Shown: positions 1-8,657 of the stretch, piece after piece
Numbering within the stretch: position 1 is the first letter of the stretch
Layout: the number at the start of each line of letters is the position of its first letter
From: Bin87 sp965204685
Lineage (GTDB): Bacteria > Chloroflexota > Dehalococcoidia > Lucifugimonadales > UBA3495
Length of the DNA: 64,000 nt
Assembly (NCBI GenBank): GCA_965204685.1
Contig: OZ242004.1
Coordinates: 1,736,001-1,800,000 of the forward strand
Direction of reading: 5' to 3'
The notes under the pieces: model-generated
What the model saw: only the letters and a program-made list of their open reading frames with translations
Told to the model about the DNA's origin: nothing
The model's database searches: none
Program-made: the position numbers and the translations under genes

Positions 1-1403
1 CACTCTTTACAATCGTACCCAAGCGCGACGGACTTACCTCGGTTCTGATCGGCTTTGTCTTGGTCGCCTGATGCCCTCAGGGCATGGCTTCGATTGCAGT
101 ATGCCTGCGCGAAATCGGGATTCAGCCGGATGGCCGTGCCGAAGTCAGTTATCGCGCGGTCGTACGCGCCTGAATCATGATGGGCGGCTCCTCTGTTGTT
201 GTATGCAGAGGCGTGGTCTGGATTAAGACGTATCGCCGCGTCGTAGTCTTCCATCGCCCGGTCGTACTCCCGCATATCGTAGTAGGCGCTACCTCGATTG
301 TTGTAGGCGCTGGCGTCCTGCGGATCGAGCCGGATTGCCGCGTCGTAGTCATCGATAGCTCGCTCGTGCCTCCCAAGCCTTATGTGGGCGTTGCCCCGGT
401 TGTAATATGCCTCGGCATATTCCGGGTTGAGCCGGATGGCCGTGTCGTAGTCATCGATAGCTCGCTCGTGCTCGCCCTGCCGTACATGCGCCAGTCCCCG
501 GTTGTAATACGCTCCGGCAAATTCGGGATTGAGAAGGATGGCTTGATTGTAATCCCTCATTGCCAGTTCATCGTTCTCCATGCGAAGATGCACGTTGCCC
601 CGGTTGTAGTGCGCCGCGGCATATTGGGAGTTGAGCCGAATGGCTGCGTCGTAGTCCGCGATAGCCTGGTCATATTGGCCTTCATCGTCGTGGACGTTGC
701 CTCGATTGTTGTAGGCTACGGCGAGTTCCGGGGCGAGCCGTATCGCCGTGTTCAGGTCCTCCATGGCACGGTTGAGATCGCCCTGCCGACGGTACGCGTT
801 ACCCCGGTTGTTGTAGGCATCTGCGAGTTCAGGGTCCAGCCTGATGGCGGTATCCAGATCCTCGACAGCCCGCTCATAGTCACCCATGTCGTGGTAAACG
901 TTGGCCCGTCCCGAGTAGGCATTGGCTACTTGCGGGTCGAGCCGTATGGCCATGTCGTAGCTCTCGATGGCCCGGTCGTACTCCCCGATAGCGTAGTGGG
1001 CTTTGCCCCGGTTGTTATAGGCGCTGGCATACTCCGGATCTAGCCGAATGGCCGCATCGTAGCTCTCGATGGCCCGGTCATACTCTTCCATCCCGTGATA
1101 GGCGATGCCCCGGTTGTAGTGCGCGTCGAATCGTTCTGGGTCCAGTTGAATCGCGGCATCGTAAGCCGCGATAGCCTGCTCCACTTCCCCCGCACGGACG
1201 TGTCCATCGCCCTTCCGTATGAGGCTGTCCACTTCGTCATCTGCGCAGGCGACGCCCAGCATCAGGACCGCAACCGACAGCGCCAGCAGCACAAGCCGGA
1301 GCCACCGTCGGCTGATTGGTATGCCGGAACCGCCAATCATCGCGAGCCTGGCGATGATGGTGATGTAGCCGTATCGCGCCGTAGCCACGTCAGCCGTTGC
1401 CAT
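1..1403 (-). CDS. TPR-repeat protein with N-terminal hydrophobic segment (3' end beyond the window)
   Basis: Reading leftwards from an ATG at 1403, the frame stays open to the window edge, so the C-terminus is missing. About eleven tandem 34-residue TPR units are visible, each of the form (Y/H)(D/E)RAIxDYDxAIRLxPxxAxAYxNRG, the typical bacterial TPR_1/TPR_2 consensus. Before the repeats lies a hydrophobic stretch ending in VLMLGVAC; this could be a lipoprotein signal, but the residue at -3 of the Cys is not canonical, so a plain membrane anchor is also possible. An internal ATG at 1340 is an alternative start. TPR arrays mediate protein-protein contacts; no catalytic domain is visible, so no specific function is assigned. 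Confidence 0.85.
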   Translation of the reverse strand, partial: MATADVATARYGYITIIARLAMIGGSGIPISRRWLRLVLLALSVAVLMLGVACADDEVDSLIRKGDGHVRAGEVEQAIAAYDAAIQLDPERFDAHYNRGIAYHGMEEYDRAIESYDAAIRLDPEYASAYNNRGKAHYAIGEYDRAIESYDMAIRLDPQVANAYSGRANVYHDMGDYERAVEDLDTAIRLDPELADAYNNRGNAYRRQGDLNRAMEDLNTAIRLAPELAVAYNNRGNVHDDEGQYDQAIADYDAAIRLNSQYAAAHYNRGNVHLRMENDELAMRDYNQAILLNPEFAGAYYNRGLAHVRQGEHERAIDDYDTAIRLNPEYAEAYYNRGNAHIRLGRHERAIDDYDAAIRLDPQDASAYNNRGSAYYDMREYDRAMEDYDAAIRLNPDHASAYNNRGAAHHDSGAYDRAITDFGTAIRLNPDFAQAYCNRSHALRASGDQDKADQNRGKSVALGYDCKE

Positions 1404-1531
1404 CGCTCACCGTCTGCAATCGTAACCCAGCGCATCGTAGCCCAGTGCAATGAACGCGCTGCGGTCCGCCCCTGCCCGCGAAAGGATGTCAAACCCCACT
1501 CGACCCTCACGCCTACCCGCTTTCGTAAATC

Positions 1532-1641
1532 GTCAGCAGCAGGATTTACGGGATTTTATGATTGAGCAGGATTGGGAGATCTCCATCACCGAACGCTTCC
1601 AATCCTGATAATCCCCAAATCTTGAAAATCCTGCTGCTGAC
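1532..1641. repeat. Palindromic intergenic element, copy 1
   Basis: A 110-bp imperfect inverted repeat. The left arm begins GTCAGCAGCAGGATTT and the right arm ends AAAATCCTGCTGCTGAC; CAGGATTGG and CCAATCCTG pair further inside. The copies at 16542, 17552, 20782 and 21356 have the same plan and nearly the same length. It lies between the TPR gene and a Uma2-type gene. Confidence 0.8.
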
Positions 1642-1689
1642 GTTTCCCCGCCACAAACCGGATGCGGGTCTGCCTGTTCCACCCGGCGA

Positions 1690-2448
1690 TCATTCACCGC
1701 GCAGTTGGTGGAGTTGGTTTTCCAGTTCCTGGATCCTGGCCTCCGCCTCGGCGCGGGCTTCGCTTTCCCGGATGCGAGCCTGTTGCTCAGCGGCGGCGCG
1801 AGCCTGGGCCTGGATGCGCGCGTCGCGTTCGGACTCCAGGGAGGCGATCCGCTCGCCCGTTGCCGGGTCGTGCCAATGCAGTTGTCCGTCGGCCCAGCGC
1901 AGGTCCACGTTCAGCACGGCGCTGTGGCCCTGCAAGCTCCCGTCCGTCAATTCGTCAATCTGGATGGGCTCGTAGCGTCCGTCCACCAGGCGGTCGCCGG
2001 CCAGGCGGGTGCCGTGGTACTGCCCGGTTTCGTCGAACCTCCAGTACTCCAGGATGCCCAACTCAGCGTAGCGAACGCGCTTTTCAACGGTGTCCCTCCG
2101 TCCGGTGGAACGCGAGGCGACCTCCAGCACGAAGTCGGGAGGCTTGCCCTGCTCCGAGATGACGTAGCCGTTATGGGACCGGTAGAGTGCCGGGTCCGCG
2201 TTGAAGGCCACCATCAGGTCGGGATAGACCGCGCCGGCCATGCTGGTCAGTTCGGTGGTTGGGACGGGGATGATGTAGAGGTCGGCGCCGACGACGGTGG
2301 TGTCGGGGTTGCCTAGATATATGACCAGGGAGTGAGCGCCGCCGGTGATGGAAAGGTGCTGGGAGGCGGTCATCTTTTCGTCCTGGGACTTGGGAGGGTC
2401 CGGCAACTCGAAGTCGGGAGCGGGCTTGGGCGTCTTGGCGGTGGTCAT
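1690..2448 (-). CDS. Uma2 family (DUF820) endonuclease-like protein with C-terminal coiled coil
   Basis: A 252-aa protein of the Uma2/DUF820 family, which has a PD-(D/E)XK-like nuclease fold and is strongly expanded in cyanobacteria, Chloroflexota and related groups. Diagnostic parts are YPDLMVAF (Asp near residue 77), PPDFVLEVAS (Glu near 109) and the following STGRRDTVEKRVRYAELG..EYWRFD block. After residue 200 an Ala/Glu/Arg/Gln-rich coiled coil of about 50 residues is appended. The ATG at 2448 is preferred over an upstream GTG at 2460 because GTGAGG lies just before it. A close paralogue sits at 6347-7063. The cellular role of Uma2 proteins is not firmly established; substrate unknown. 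Confidence 0.85.
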   Translation of the reverse strand: MTTAKTPKPAPDFELPDPPKSQDEKMTASQHLSITGGAHSLVIYLGNPDTTVVGADLYIIPVPTTELTSMAGAVYPDLMVAFNADPALYRSHNGYVISEQGKPPDFVLEVASRSTGRRDTVEKRVRYAELGILEYWRFDETGQYHGTRLAGDRLVDGRYEPIQIDELTDGSLQGHSAVLNVDLRWADGQLHWHDPATGERIASLESERDARIQAQARAAAEQQARIRESEARAEAEARIQELENQLHQLRGE

Positions 2449-2576
2449 GCTGAGCCTCACCGGGCGGGAGAGTGCGCGGCCGTTGCGATGGTCAGTTGGA
2501 TAACGAGCAGTCGGAGACTGATACCGACGCTGGGGATGGTCATCTATGCCTTCCTCCCGACGTGGCTCCAGCCCTG

Positions 2577-3062
2577 TCAGCCGGCCGGCGCGTCAGGGTT
2601 GCCGCCGTTGGTCGGTGGTTGCCGGGTGGCGGTCATCAAAGTAGCCGCCCGTTCCAAAGCCACGCGGTGGATTTCGGACGCCGCCCGCAGTTCCAGAATA
2701 CTTTGCCGCATCAGGGTGCGGCTTTCCAGAACTGTAGCCTGTATCTGCCCCGAAATTACAGTGGCCCGATCTATCAGGGCGTTGGCCTGCCGGCGTAAAC
2801 CGTTCGCCTGTTCAATCTGTTCGGGTTGACCTTCCCGCGTGAGGCCGCGGGCTTGTTCACGCAAATCCCACGCCTGTTCCGATAATTCGCGCGCCTGCCG
2901 CATCATATCCGGTGTGTTGACCGTCAATTCAATGGCCTGGTCCATTACTTGCAGCGCGTCAAAGCCCCTTTCATTGGCCAGCCGGATACCTCGGCTGGCC
3001 TCCATCAGCGCAGCGGCCAGCGACCGGTAAATATCCGGTTCGTCCGGCGGCAGGCTTGTCAT
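2577..3062 (-). CDS. Alpha-helical protein of unknown function, tandem paralogue A
   Basis: A 161-aa protein, almost entirely helical by composition, with no signal peptide or membrane segment. Its N-terminus (PPDEPDIYRSLAAALMEAS) and C-terminus (VALERAATLM..., then a short PTNGGNPDAPAG tail) match the next gene upstream (3083-3574), so the two are tandem duplicates. The middle is rich in Arg, Glu, Gln and Ala with repeated ARELxEQAxxLREQARGL-like heptads, suggesting a coiled coil or helical bundle. GAGGGAG precedes the ATG. I do not recognise the family and assign no function. Confidence 0.65.
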   Translation of the reverse strand: MTSLPPDEPDIYRSLAAALMEASRGIRLANERGFDALQVMDQAIELTVNTPDMMRQARELSEQAWDLREQARGLTREGQPEQIEQANGLRRQANALIDRATVISGQIQATVLESRTLMRQSILELRAASEIHRVALERAATLMTATRQPPTNGGNPDAPAG

Positions 3063-3082
3063 AACTGTGGCGCTCCCTCATG

Positions 3083-3574
3083 CTACGCGGCCTGCGCTTC
3101 GGGATTGTCGCCGTTGGCTTGATGATTGCGCGCTTCCTGTAACAAGGTAGCGGCTCGTTCCAGGCCAACCCGCAGGGTCTCCGTCCCTTCGTGCCAAATG
3201 TACAACCCCTGCTCTACTTCGGCTGAAGCCTGCCTTGTCAGCGCAGCAGCGCCGGCCGACAGAGCCTGTGCCCGGCGGTCAGCGTCCTTGACGTCCGACA
3301 TCAGCCTCATAGCCTGCCCAATATTGCCCTGAAGATCGGCTCGCGCCAGCGACGCGACCTCAAGCATCAAATCCGCGGCACGGTTAACCCAAACGATTGA
3401 TTCGTCCCTGATGATCTGGCATTGGTCATCCAGCTCGCGCGCTTGTCTCAACCGGGGCAGGGCGGCCTCGAAATGAGCCGACGCATCCAAATGTGCCTTG
3501 CTGGCTGCGAGCAGCGCATTGGCCAAGGCCTCGTAAATGTCCGGCTCGCCCGACGGCGGTATTGGCAACGCCAT
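3083..3574 (-). CDS. Alpha-helical protein of unknown function, tandem paralogue B
   Basis: A 163-aa helical protein, paralogous to 2577-3062. Shared anchors are the N-terminal PPSGEPDIYEALANALLAAS and the C-terminal VGLERAATLLQEARNHQANGDNPEAQAA; the centre has diverged. The open frame extends upstream to 3790, but that extension is Arg/Ser-rich and overlaps the VOC gene antisense. The ATG at 3574 has AAGGA about eight bases before it and is the credible start. It is separated from paralogue A by about 20 bp, so the two are probably co-transcribed. Function unknown. Confidence 0.65.
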   Translation of the reverse strand: MALPIPPSGEPDIYEALANALLAASKAHLDASAHFEAALPRLRQARELDDQCQIIRDESIVWVNRAADLMLEVASLARADLQGNIGQAMRLMSDVKDADRRAQALSAGAAALTRQASAEVEQGLYIWHEGTETLRVGLERAATLLQEARNHQANGDNPEAQAA

Positions 3575-3656
3575 AGTATCCTTGCTCAGTTGGTATGAGT
3601 TGGGGCGAATCTGGCCAAGACGGATTCGCCCCCATGATTCGGCATGACCGGGTCGG

Positions 3657-4148
3657 CTAGTCGTCGCCCACCGCCGCCGGCTCCCGCTCCTCGATGGGAT
3701 CCAGCTGCCACGGGAAATTCCCCTCGAACAGGAAGCCGTCCTTGTTGCCCCACTCGCTCTCCGGCGACTCGTAATAGATCTCGATCTCATTGTCGTCCGG
3801 ATCGTAAATGTACACGCCCATGGAGATGCCGTGGTCGCCCAGCCTCTTGAACTTCACGCCGTGGTCCTTGCACCGCTGGTACAGCTCCTTCAGATCGCGG
3901 AAGGAGTTCATCTGCCACGCCATGTGGGCCATGCCCACCCGCCGGTCCTCGGGGCCGGGCGCGTCCATGCCCAGCGGAATCAGCGCCAGCTCGTGGGACA
4001 TCGTCGTGTCGGCGGACAGGAAGGTCATCCCACCGGGTCGCCCCGTCATCACCGTGAGGCCCAGGACGTTCGTGTAGAAATCGACGCTCCGCTCAATATC
4101 CCGGACCTTGATGACCAGGTGACCAAGCTGCTTCGGGGTGTGGGCCAT
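3657..4148 (-). CDS. VOC family protein (glyoxalase/extradiol dioxygenase-like)
   Basis: A 163-aa single-chain vicinal oxygen chelate protein. Two beta-alpha-beta-beta-beta modules are evident: the first starts LGHLVIKVRDIERSVDFYTNVLGL, the second starts around VGMAHMAWQM. Likely metal ligands are His10, His75 and Glu123 (in DPDDNEIEIYYE), the arrangement of type I extradiol dioxygenases and glyoxalase I. AAGGAGG lies eight bases before the ATG, a very strong ribosome site. It diverges from the acyltransferase-aminotransferase gene at 4330. Substrate cannot be told from sequence; aromatic ring cleavage or an epimerase/lyase role are both possible. Confidence 0.85.
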   Translation of the reverse strand: MAHTPKQLGHLVIKVRDIERSVDFYTNVLGLTVMTGRPGGMTFLSADTTMSHELALIPLGMDAPGPEDRRVGMAHMAWQMNSFRDLKELYQRCKDHGVKFKRLGDHGISMGVYIYDPDDNEIEIYYESPESEWGNKDGFLFEGNFPWQLDPIEEREPAAVGDD

Positions 4149-4193
4149 ATCGCTACCTCCTTCGGTGGTGGATTGAATTGTGCCTTTTCCCGC

Positions 4194-4199
4194 ATTATA
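4194..4199 (-). promoter_or_regulatory. Putative -10 box for the VOC gene
   Basis: TATAAT on the minus strand, 46 bases before the VOC start codon. No convincing -35 box at the usual distance. Confidence 0.3.
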
Positions 4200-4329
4200 T
4201 CGTAACGCGCGATGGTGTGCATTGCCGGAATTTATGGTAAAACGGCCCTTGATATCCTTCGAATAATTGATTGCATGCGCCTAGTATAATGTCACGCCGT
4301 CAGCCAGGTTCTCGGCCCAGCCGCATGTG

Positions 4330-6093
4330 ATGGATATGACACAACACAACGTCGCGGAATCGGGGTCGCTGCCCGTGGATAATCTGTCCACGAACGGCAG
4401 TAGCGACGACGCTTCCCAGCTGAAGTTCAAGCAGGCCGACGAGCCCTGGGAGTTCGATGAAATCTTCCAGTTGAACTATGCCTCCTTCGTCGAGGAGGTC
4501 CCCCAGCATCCCTCCAACGACGCCGGCGTCCTCGTTGACCGCTTCCACGACGAGAACACTTACTTCATCTGCCGACGCGACCACGAACTCGTCGGCATGA
4601 TCTGCGTCCGTGACCGCCGGCCCTTCTCCCTGGACGAAAAGCTAGGCAGCCTCGAGGCATACCTGCCCCAGGCCGAGGGCGCCCGCGTCTGCGAGGTCCG
4701 CCTGCTCACGGTGCGTCCCGATATGCGACGCACCCGCGTCCTCACCGGTCTGCTGACCATGATGGCCCGCTACTGCCAGGAAGGCGGGTACGACTACGTG
4801 GTCATGTCCGGCCGCGTTTCCCAGCAGGCTCTCTACAGACACATTGGCTTCATCCCCTTCGGACCCGTCGTCGGCGATGACGCCGCGCCCTACCAGCCCA
4901 TGTACCGGCCCGTGGGCAACGTGGGCGCCGAGTTCGCCGGCCTGTTCCATGACGACGTCGACGCGCCTCCCGGAGAGCCGGTGATCTTGACCCCTGGTCC
5001 TGTGGCGATGCCCGACGCGGTCGTGCGCGCCTTCAGCCGTCCTCCGCTGTCCCACCGGTCGCCGGAGTTCGCCGCACTGATGCAGAGCGTACGCCGCCGG
5101 TTGCTCACCCTCACCAACGCCAGTCACTGCGCCGTGATGGTCGGCTCCGGCACGCTGGCCAACGACGTGGTGGCCGCCCAGCTTTCCCGCCTGGACGCCC
5201 CGGGCGTCGTCGTTACGGCCGGCGAGTTTGGCGAACGACTGCTGGATCACGCTAACCGCATGGGCCTGCGCTACACCGCCGTGCGGCACGAATGGGGCGC
5301 TCCCCTGGACTACGACCGCATCGAGCCGGCATTGTCCGATGCTGTGGACGGTCAGCCCACCGGTTGGCTCTGGATGCCCCACTGCGAGACTTCCACCGGA
5401 GCCCTGGCCGACCTGCCCCGCCTCAAAGCCATGTGCCGGCAGTACGACGCCCGCCTCGCCCTAGACTGCATCAGCAGCATCGGCGCGGCGCCCGTGGACC
5501 TGAGCGACGTGTGGCTGGCCAGCGGGGCCAGCGGCAAGGCTCTGGCGGCATATCCCGGCCTCGGCCTGGTCTTCTCCGGCTACCGTCCCGAACCCGACGA
5601 TTCGCTGCCCCGCTACCTGGACTTGGGCCTGCACTGCGCCGGCGAGGACAGCGGCGCGGTGCCTTTCACCCTGTCGTCCAACCTGCTCGCCGCGCTGGAC
5701 GCCGGACTGGCCCGCCAGTCCGAGGCCCTGCTGTCCCGCGTTGACCGCGAGGGCCGCTGGCTACGTCGCCAGCTGCGCGAACTGGGTTTCACCCTGGTGG
5801 CCGTCGAGGAGGAGAGCGCCGGCGCGGTGACCACCATCGCCCTTCCGCCGCCCTCTTCAACCCATCAAGGTTCGACTAATCAGGGCCTCGAGGCCCAGGA
5901 GATGGGCCGCAGCCTGGAAGCCCACGGCTTCTACACCTCCTACGCCAGCGGTTACCTGCGCCGGCGCAACTGGCTGCAGATCTGCCTCATGGGCGACACC
6001 CACCGCGGCCAACTGGAAAGGTTACTCCCGGTCCTGGCCGCCCAGCTCGACGCCATGACCCGCGCGGGCGCTGCCACCCCGCCGACGCGCTGA
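4330..6093 (+). CDS. Fused GNAT/N-acyl amino acid synthase-like domain and class-V aminotransferase
   Basis: A protein of about 587 aa made of two enzymes. Residues about 32-195 form a GNAT-fold domain (FEEVPQHPSND..., EVRLLTVRPDMRRTRVLTGLL, YRHIGFIPFGP) that resembles the FeeM-type N-acyl amino acid synthase/autoinducer-synthase branch more than ordinary acetyltransferases. Residues about 218-585 are a fold-type I class-V aminotransferase: LTPGPVAMP, SHRSPEF, HCETSTG (His near 352), LALDCISSIG (Asp near 380) and SGASGKALAAYPGL with the PLP lysine near 404, as in the serine-pyruvate/alanine-glyoxylate aminotransferase group. GTG 4327, ATG 4330 and ATG 4336 are all possible starts; there is no clear ribosome site. 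Both active-site regions look intact. The coupled reaction is inferred, not known. Confidence 0.85.
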   Translation: MDMTQHNVAESGSLPVDNLSTNGSSDDASQLKFKQADEPWEFDEIFQLNYASFVEEVPQHPSNDAGVLVDRFHDENTYFICRRDHELVGMICVRDRRPFSLDEKLGSLEAYLPQAEGARVCEVRLLTVRPDMRRTRVLTGLLTMMARYCQEGGYDYVVMSGRVSQQALYRHIGFIPFGPVVGDDAAPYQPMYRPVGNVGAEFAGLFHDDVDAPPGEPVILTPGPVAMPDAVVRAFSRPPLSHRSPEFAALMQSVRRRLLTLTNASHCAVMVGSGTLANDVVAAQLSRLDAPGVVVTAGEFGERLLDHANRMGLRYTAVRHEWGAPLDYDRIEPALSDAVDGQPTGWLWMPHCETSTGALADLPRLKAMCRQYDARLALDCISSIGAAPVDLSDVWLASGASGKALAAYPGLGLVFSGYRPEPDDSLPRYLDLGLHCAGEDSGAVPFTLSSNLLAALDAGLARQSEALLSRVDREGRWLRRQLRELGFTLVAVEEESAGAVTTIALPPPSSTHQGSTNQGLEAQEMGRSLEAHGFYTSYASGYLRRRNWLQICLMGDTHRGQLERLLPVLAAQLDAMTRAGAATPPTR

Positions 6094-6346
6094 TCCCCCT
6101 GCCCACTGTCTCCCCGGTACGGCACGTTCCGCTGGCGTCTTCTGCAAGGCCCTGCTGGAACTGTTCACGTTTGCGCGAATGTAACCGGCGGCACAGGCTA
6201 TAATCTCGTTCGGCAGCCTATTCCTAAATTGAGCCAGCAATCATCCCCGGTGTTGGCCGGAAATTGTCCGCATTTGACGGACTTGATTCCGGCTTGCGCC
6301 GAAACGACGCGAAGGGTTGATACTGCCCAGACTTTGGAGGCCCAAC

Positions 6347-7063
6347 ATGACCACCGCCAGGATACCCAAAGCGCCGCCACACTTCACCCTGCCGGAGCCG
6401 CCCAAGTCCCAGGACGAGAAGATGACCGCCTCCAAGCACCTCTCCATCACCGGCGGCGCCCACTTCCTGGCCCAACATCTGGGCAACCTAGACACCACCA
6501 TCGTCGGCTCCGACCTCTACCTAATCTCCATCCCGACCGCCGAGCTGACCAGCATGGCCGGCTCGGTCTATCCCGAACTCCTGGTGGCCTTCGACGCCGA
6601 CCCGAATCTGTACTACGCCCAGAATGGCTACGTTATCTCCGAGCAGGGCAAACCGCCCGACTTCGTGCTGGAGGTGGCGTCGCCCTCCACCGGACGGAGG
6701 GACACCGTCGAAAAGCGGGTCCGCTACGCCGAGCTGGGCATCCCGGAGTACTGGCGATTCGACGAAACCGGCCAGTACCACGGCTCCCGACTGGCCGGCG
6801 ACCGGTTGGTGGACGGCCGCTACGAGCCTGTCGAGATCGACGAGTTGCCCGACGGGAGCCGGCAGGGTCACAGCCTCATCCTGAACGTGGATCTGCGCTG
6901 GACCAGCGGGCAGCTGGGCTGGTTTGACCCGGTGACGGGTCTGCACATCGCCACTTTTGACAGCGAACGCGCCCGAGCCGAAGCGGAACGTGAGGCCCGC
7001 CTCCAGGCGGAGGCACGAGCGGCCGAACTGGAGGCCGAACTGCGGCGACTGCGCAACGGCTGA
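6347..7063 (+). CDS. Uma2 family (DUF820) endonuclease-like protein
   Basis: A 238-aa paralogue of 1690-2448, with the same order of motifs: YPELLVAFDADP, YVISEQGKPPDFVLEVAS, STGRRDTVEKRVRYAELG and EYWRFDETGQYHGSRLAGDR. The C-terminal coiled coil is shorter (about 30 residues, ending RAAELEAELRRLRNG). GGAGG lies seven bases before ATG 6347, which fixes the start; an upstream in-frame codon at 6317 lacks such a site. It is a single gene between the acyltransferase-aminotransferase and the nitroreductase. A PD-(D/E)XK-like nuclease fold is known for the family; biological role uncertain. Confidence 0.85.
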   Translation: MTTARIPKAPPHFTLPEPPKSQDEKMTASKHLSITGGAHFLAQHLGNLDTTIVGSDLYLISIPTAELTSMAGSVYPELLVAFDADPNLYYAQNGYVISEQGKPPDFVLEVASPSTGRRDTVEKRVRYAELGIPEYWRFDETGQYHGSRLAGDRLVDGRYEPVEIDELPDGSRQGHSLILNVDLRWTSGQLGWFDPVTGLHIATFDSERARAEAEREARLQAEARAAELEAELRRLRNG

Positions 7064-7238
7064 CCCTCTCGCCTTAGCGCGGTGATGCTCTTTATTCGGC
7101 GCAAACCGGCTGGGAGTTGAATCGCGCGCAACTCGGAACAGTTGCTCCCCCGACGGATTTGCGACGGTGCCGGCAGTGGACTGGTATCCTGTGCGGACGA
7201 CCGTGACATTTACGAGACCCCGTCCAGGAGCCCCACCC

Positions 7239-7895
7239 ATGCCCGTCACCCACGACCTTTCCCCCGACGCCCTGCTCACCACCACCCGCGCCGTCCGCAA
7301 GCGGCTCGACTTCGACCGGCCCATCCCCGACGAGATCATCCGCGAATGCCTGGCCGTCGCTCAGCAGGCTCCCACCGCCAGCAACCGGCAGAACTGGCAC
7401 TTCATGGTGGTCACCGACCCCGACAAGCGCCAGGCCCTCGCCGATCTCTACCGCCAGGGGTGGAATCAGTACACTCAATCGCCCACAGCGACCACCAACC
7501 TGACCTACGATGACCCGGTGCGCGCCGCCGTCCAGGAACGGGTGAGCGACTCCGCCCAATACCTCGCCGACAACCTGCACCGCGCTCCCGTCATGGTCAT
7601 CCCCTGCATTGCCGGCCGCACCGATAGCGCGCCGGCACTGGTGCAGAGCGCCCAGTGGGGCACCATCATGCCCGCGGCCTGGAGCCTGATGCTGGCCGCC
7701 CGCGCCCGCGGCATCGGCTCCGTGTTCACCTGCATCCACCTCATGCGCGAGGAGGAGGCCGCCGCCGTGCTGGACATTCCGTACCGCCGGATCATGCAGG
7801 CCGGTCTCATCCCCCTGGCCTACACCATCGGCGACCGTTTCCGGCCTGCCCACCGCGAGACGCTGGATGACATCGTCCACTGGAACCGATGGTAG
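7239..7895 (+). CDS. Nitroreductase family FMN-dependent oxidoreductase
   Basis: A 218-aa protein with the nitroreductase signature: an N-terminal TTTRAVRKRLDFDRPIP segment that binds the FMN phosphate, AVAQQAPTASNRQNWHFMVV, and a C-terminal LAYTIGDRFRPAHRETLDDIVHW. Members use NAD(P)H to reduce nitro groups, quinones or enones, usually as dimers in the cytoplasm. AGGAG at 7226-7230 is eight bases before ATG 7239, which sets the start. The C-terminal REXLDDIVHW block is common in actinobacterial and Chloroflexota members. Physiological substrate unknown. Confidence 0.88.
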   Translation: MPVTHDLSPDALLTTTRAVRKRLDFDRPIPDEIIRECLAVAQQAPTASNRQNWHFMVVTDPDKRQALADLYRQGWNQYTQSPTATTNLTYDDPVRAAVQERVSDSAQYLADNLHRAPVMVIPCIAGRTDSAPALVQSAQWGTIMPAAWSLMLAARARGIGSVFTCIHLMREEEAAAVLDIPYRRIMQAGLIPLAYTIGDRFRPAHRETLDDIVHWNRW

Positions 7896-7961
7896 GTGCC
7901 CTCCGGATTGCTGGTAGAATGCTTTCCGCTGGAGCCATCGCAATGGAGAGCAGGAGGGGGC

Positions 7962-8651
7962 ATGATTAGCATTTTCCGGCGGCGCCGTCAGGGGTCCGCC
8001 ATCTCGACGGACGGCCGCAACAGCAAGACCCGCGCCCCTCAGGTGTTCAACCCCATACCCTGCCTGGATGGCCTGGTCTGGATCGAAGACGGTTGCCTGC
8101 ACAAGTCGGGCATGGATACCAGCCAGTCCTTCCGCCTGCCCCTGGCCGACGTCTCGGACATCGTCGCCGACTGGGACTTCTTCAAGGAGAACCCCACCCG
8201 CGCCGAGACCCGGATCATGGTCCAGGGCCCCGCCGGCCTCGTCCGCGCCAGCTTCGGCCCTTTGCAGTATTGGGGCATGATCAGCCTCACCGCTCACCTC
8301 CACCACGTTTACACCGAAGAGCAGACCACCGAACTCGGCGAAACCTCCGGCGAAGTACCCGAGATGGTCGGGCCTTTTGAGTGTCGCCGCGGCATGATGT
8401 GGGCCGACCGCGATTTCGTCTACCTGGGCAAGTCGGTTTCCGCCGATTCCGCCCGGGTCCCCATGTCCACCATCGACGGCGTGAAGGCCCACTGGGACCG
8501 GTCCGTCGTCAGCAACGGGCGCCGCATCCGCCTGGACGTCTTCAGCCGCCTGGGCGGCCTGATGGGCTCGGAGTTCCTGGTAAAGCAAGCCTCCGGCGTC
8601 TTCGCCCTGGTCAACTACGTGAACCAGCTGCGCACCGACCCGCCGGAATAA
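7962..8651 (+). CDS. Hypothetical protein, duplicated beta-rich module
   Basis: A 229-aa soluble protein. The start ATG 7962 follows a strong AGGAGGGGG. A basic head (IFRRRRQGS) precedes two similar halves: LVWIEDGCLHKSGMDTSQSFRLPLADVSDIVADWDFF in the first and MMWADRDFVYLGKSVSADSARVPMSTIDGVKAHWD in the second. Each reads as a hydrophobic strand, a polar turn and a P(L/M)xx(V/I)xx(V/I)xAxWD motif, suggesting an internal duplication of a PH-like or small beta module. I do not recognise a named family. It is followed seven bases later by the coiled-coil membrane protein, so the two may be co-transcribed. Confidence 0.6.
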   Translation: MISIFRRRRQGSAISTDGRNSKTRAPQVFNPIPCLDGLVWIEDGCLHKSGMDTSQSFRLPLADVSDIVADWDFFKENPTRAETRIMVQGPAGLVRASFGPLQYWGMISLTAHLHHVYTEEQTTELGETSGEVPEMVGPFECRRGMMWADRDFVYLGKSVSADSARVPMSTIDGVKAHWDRSVVSNGRRIRLDVFSRLGGLMGSEFLVKQASGVFALVNYVNQLRTDPPE

Positions 8652-8657
8652 CCGCCC

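Noticed and set aside
177..1043. Long plus-strand open frame rich in Val and Ile opposite the TPR gene
   Set aside because: It is the antisense reading of the TPR repeats; the minus-strand frame has perfect 34-residue periodicity.
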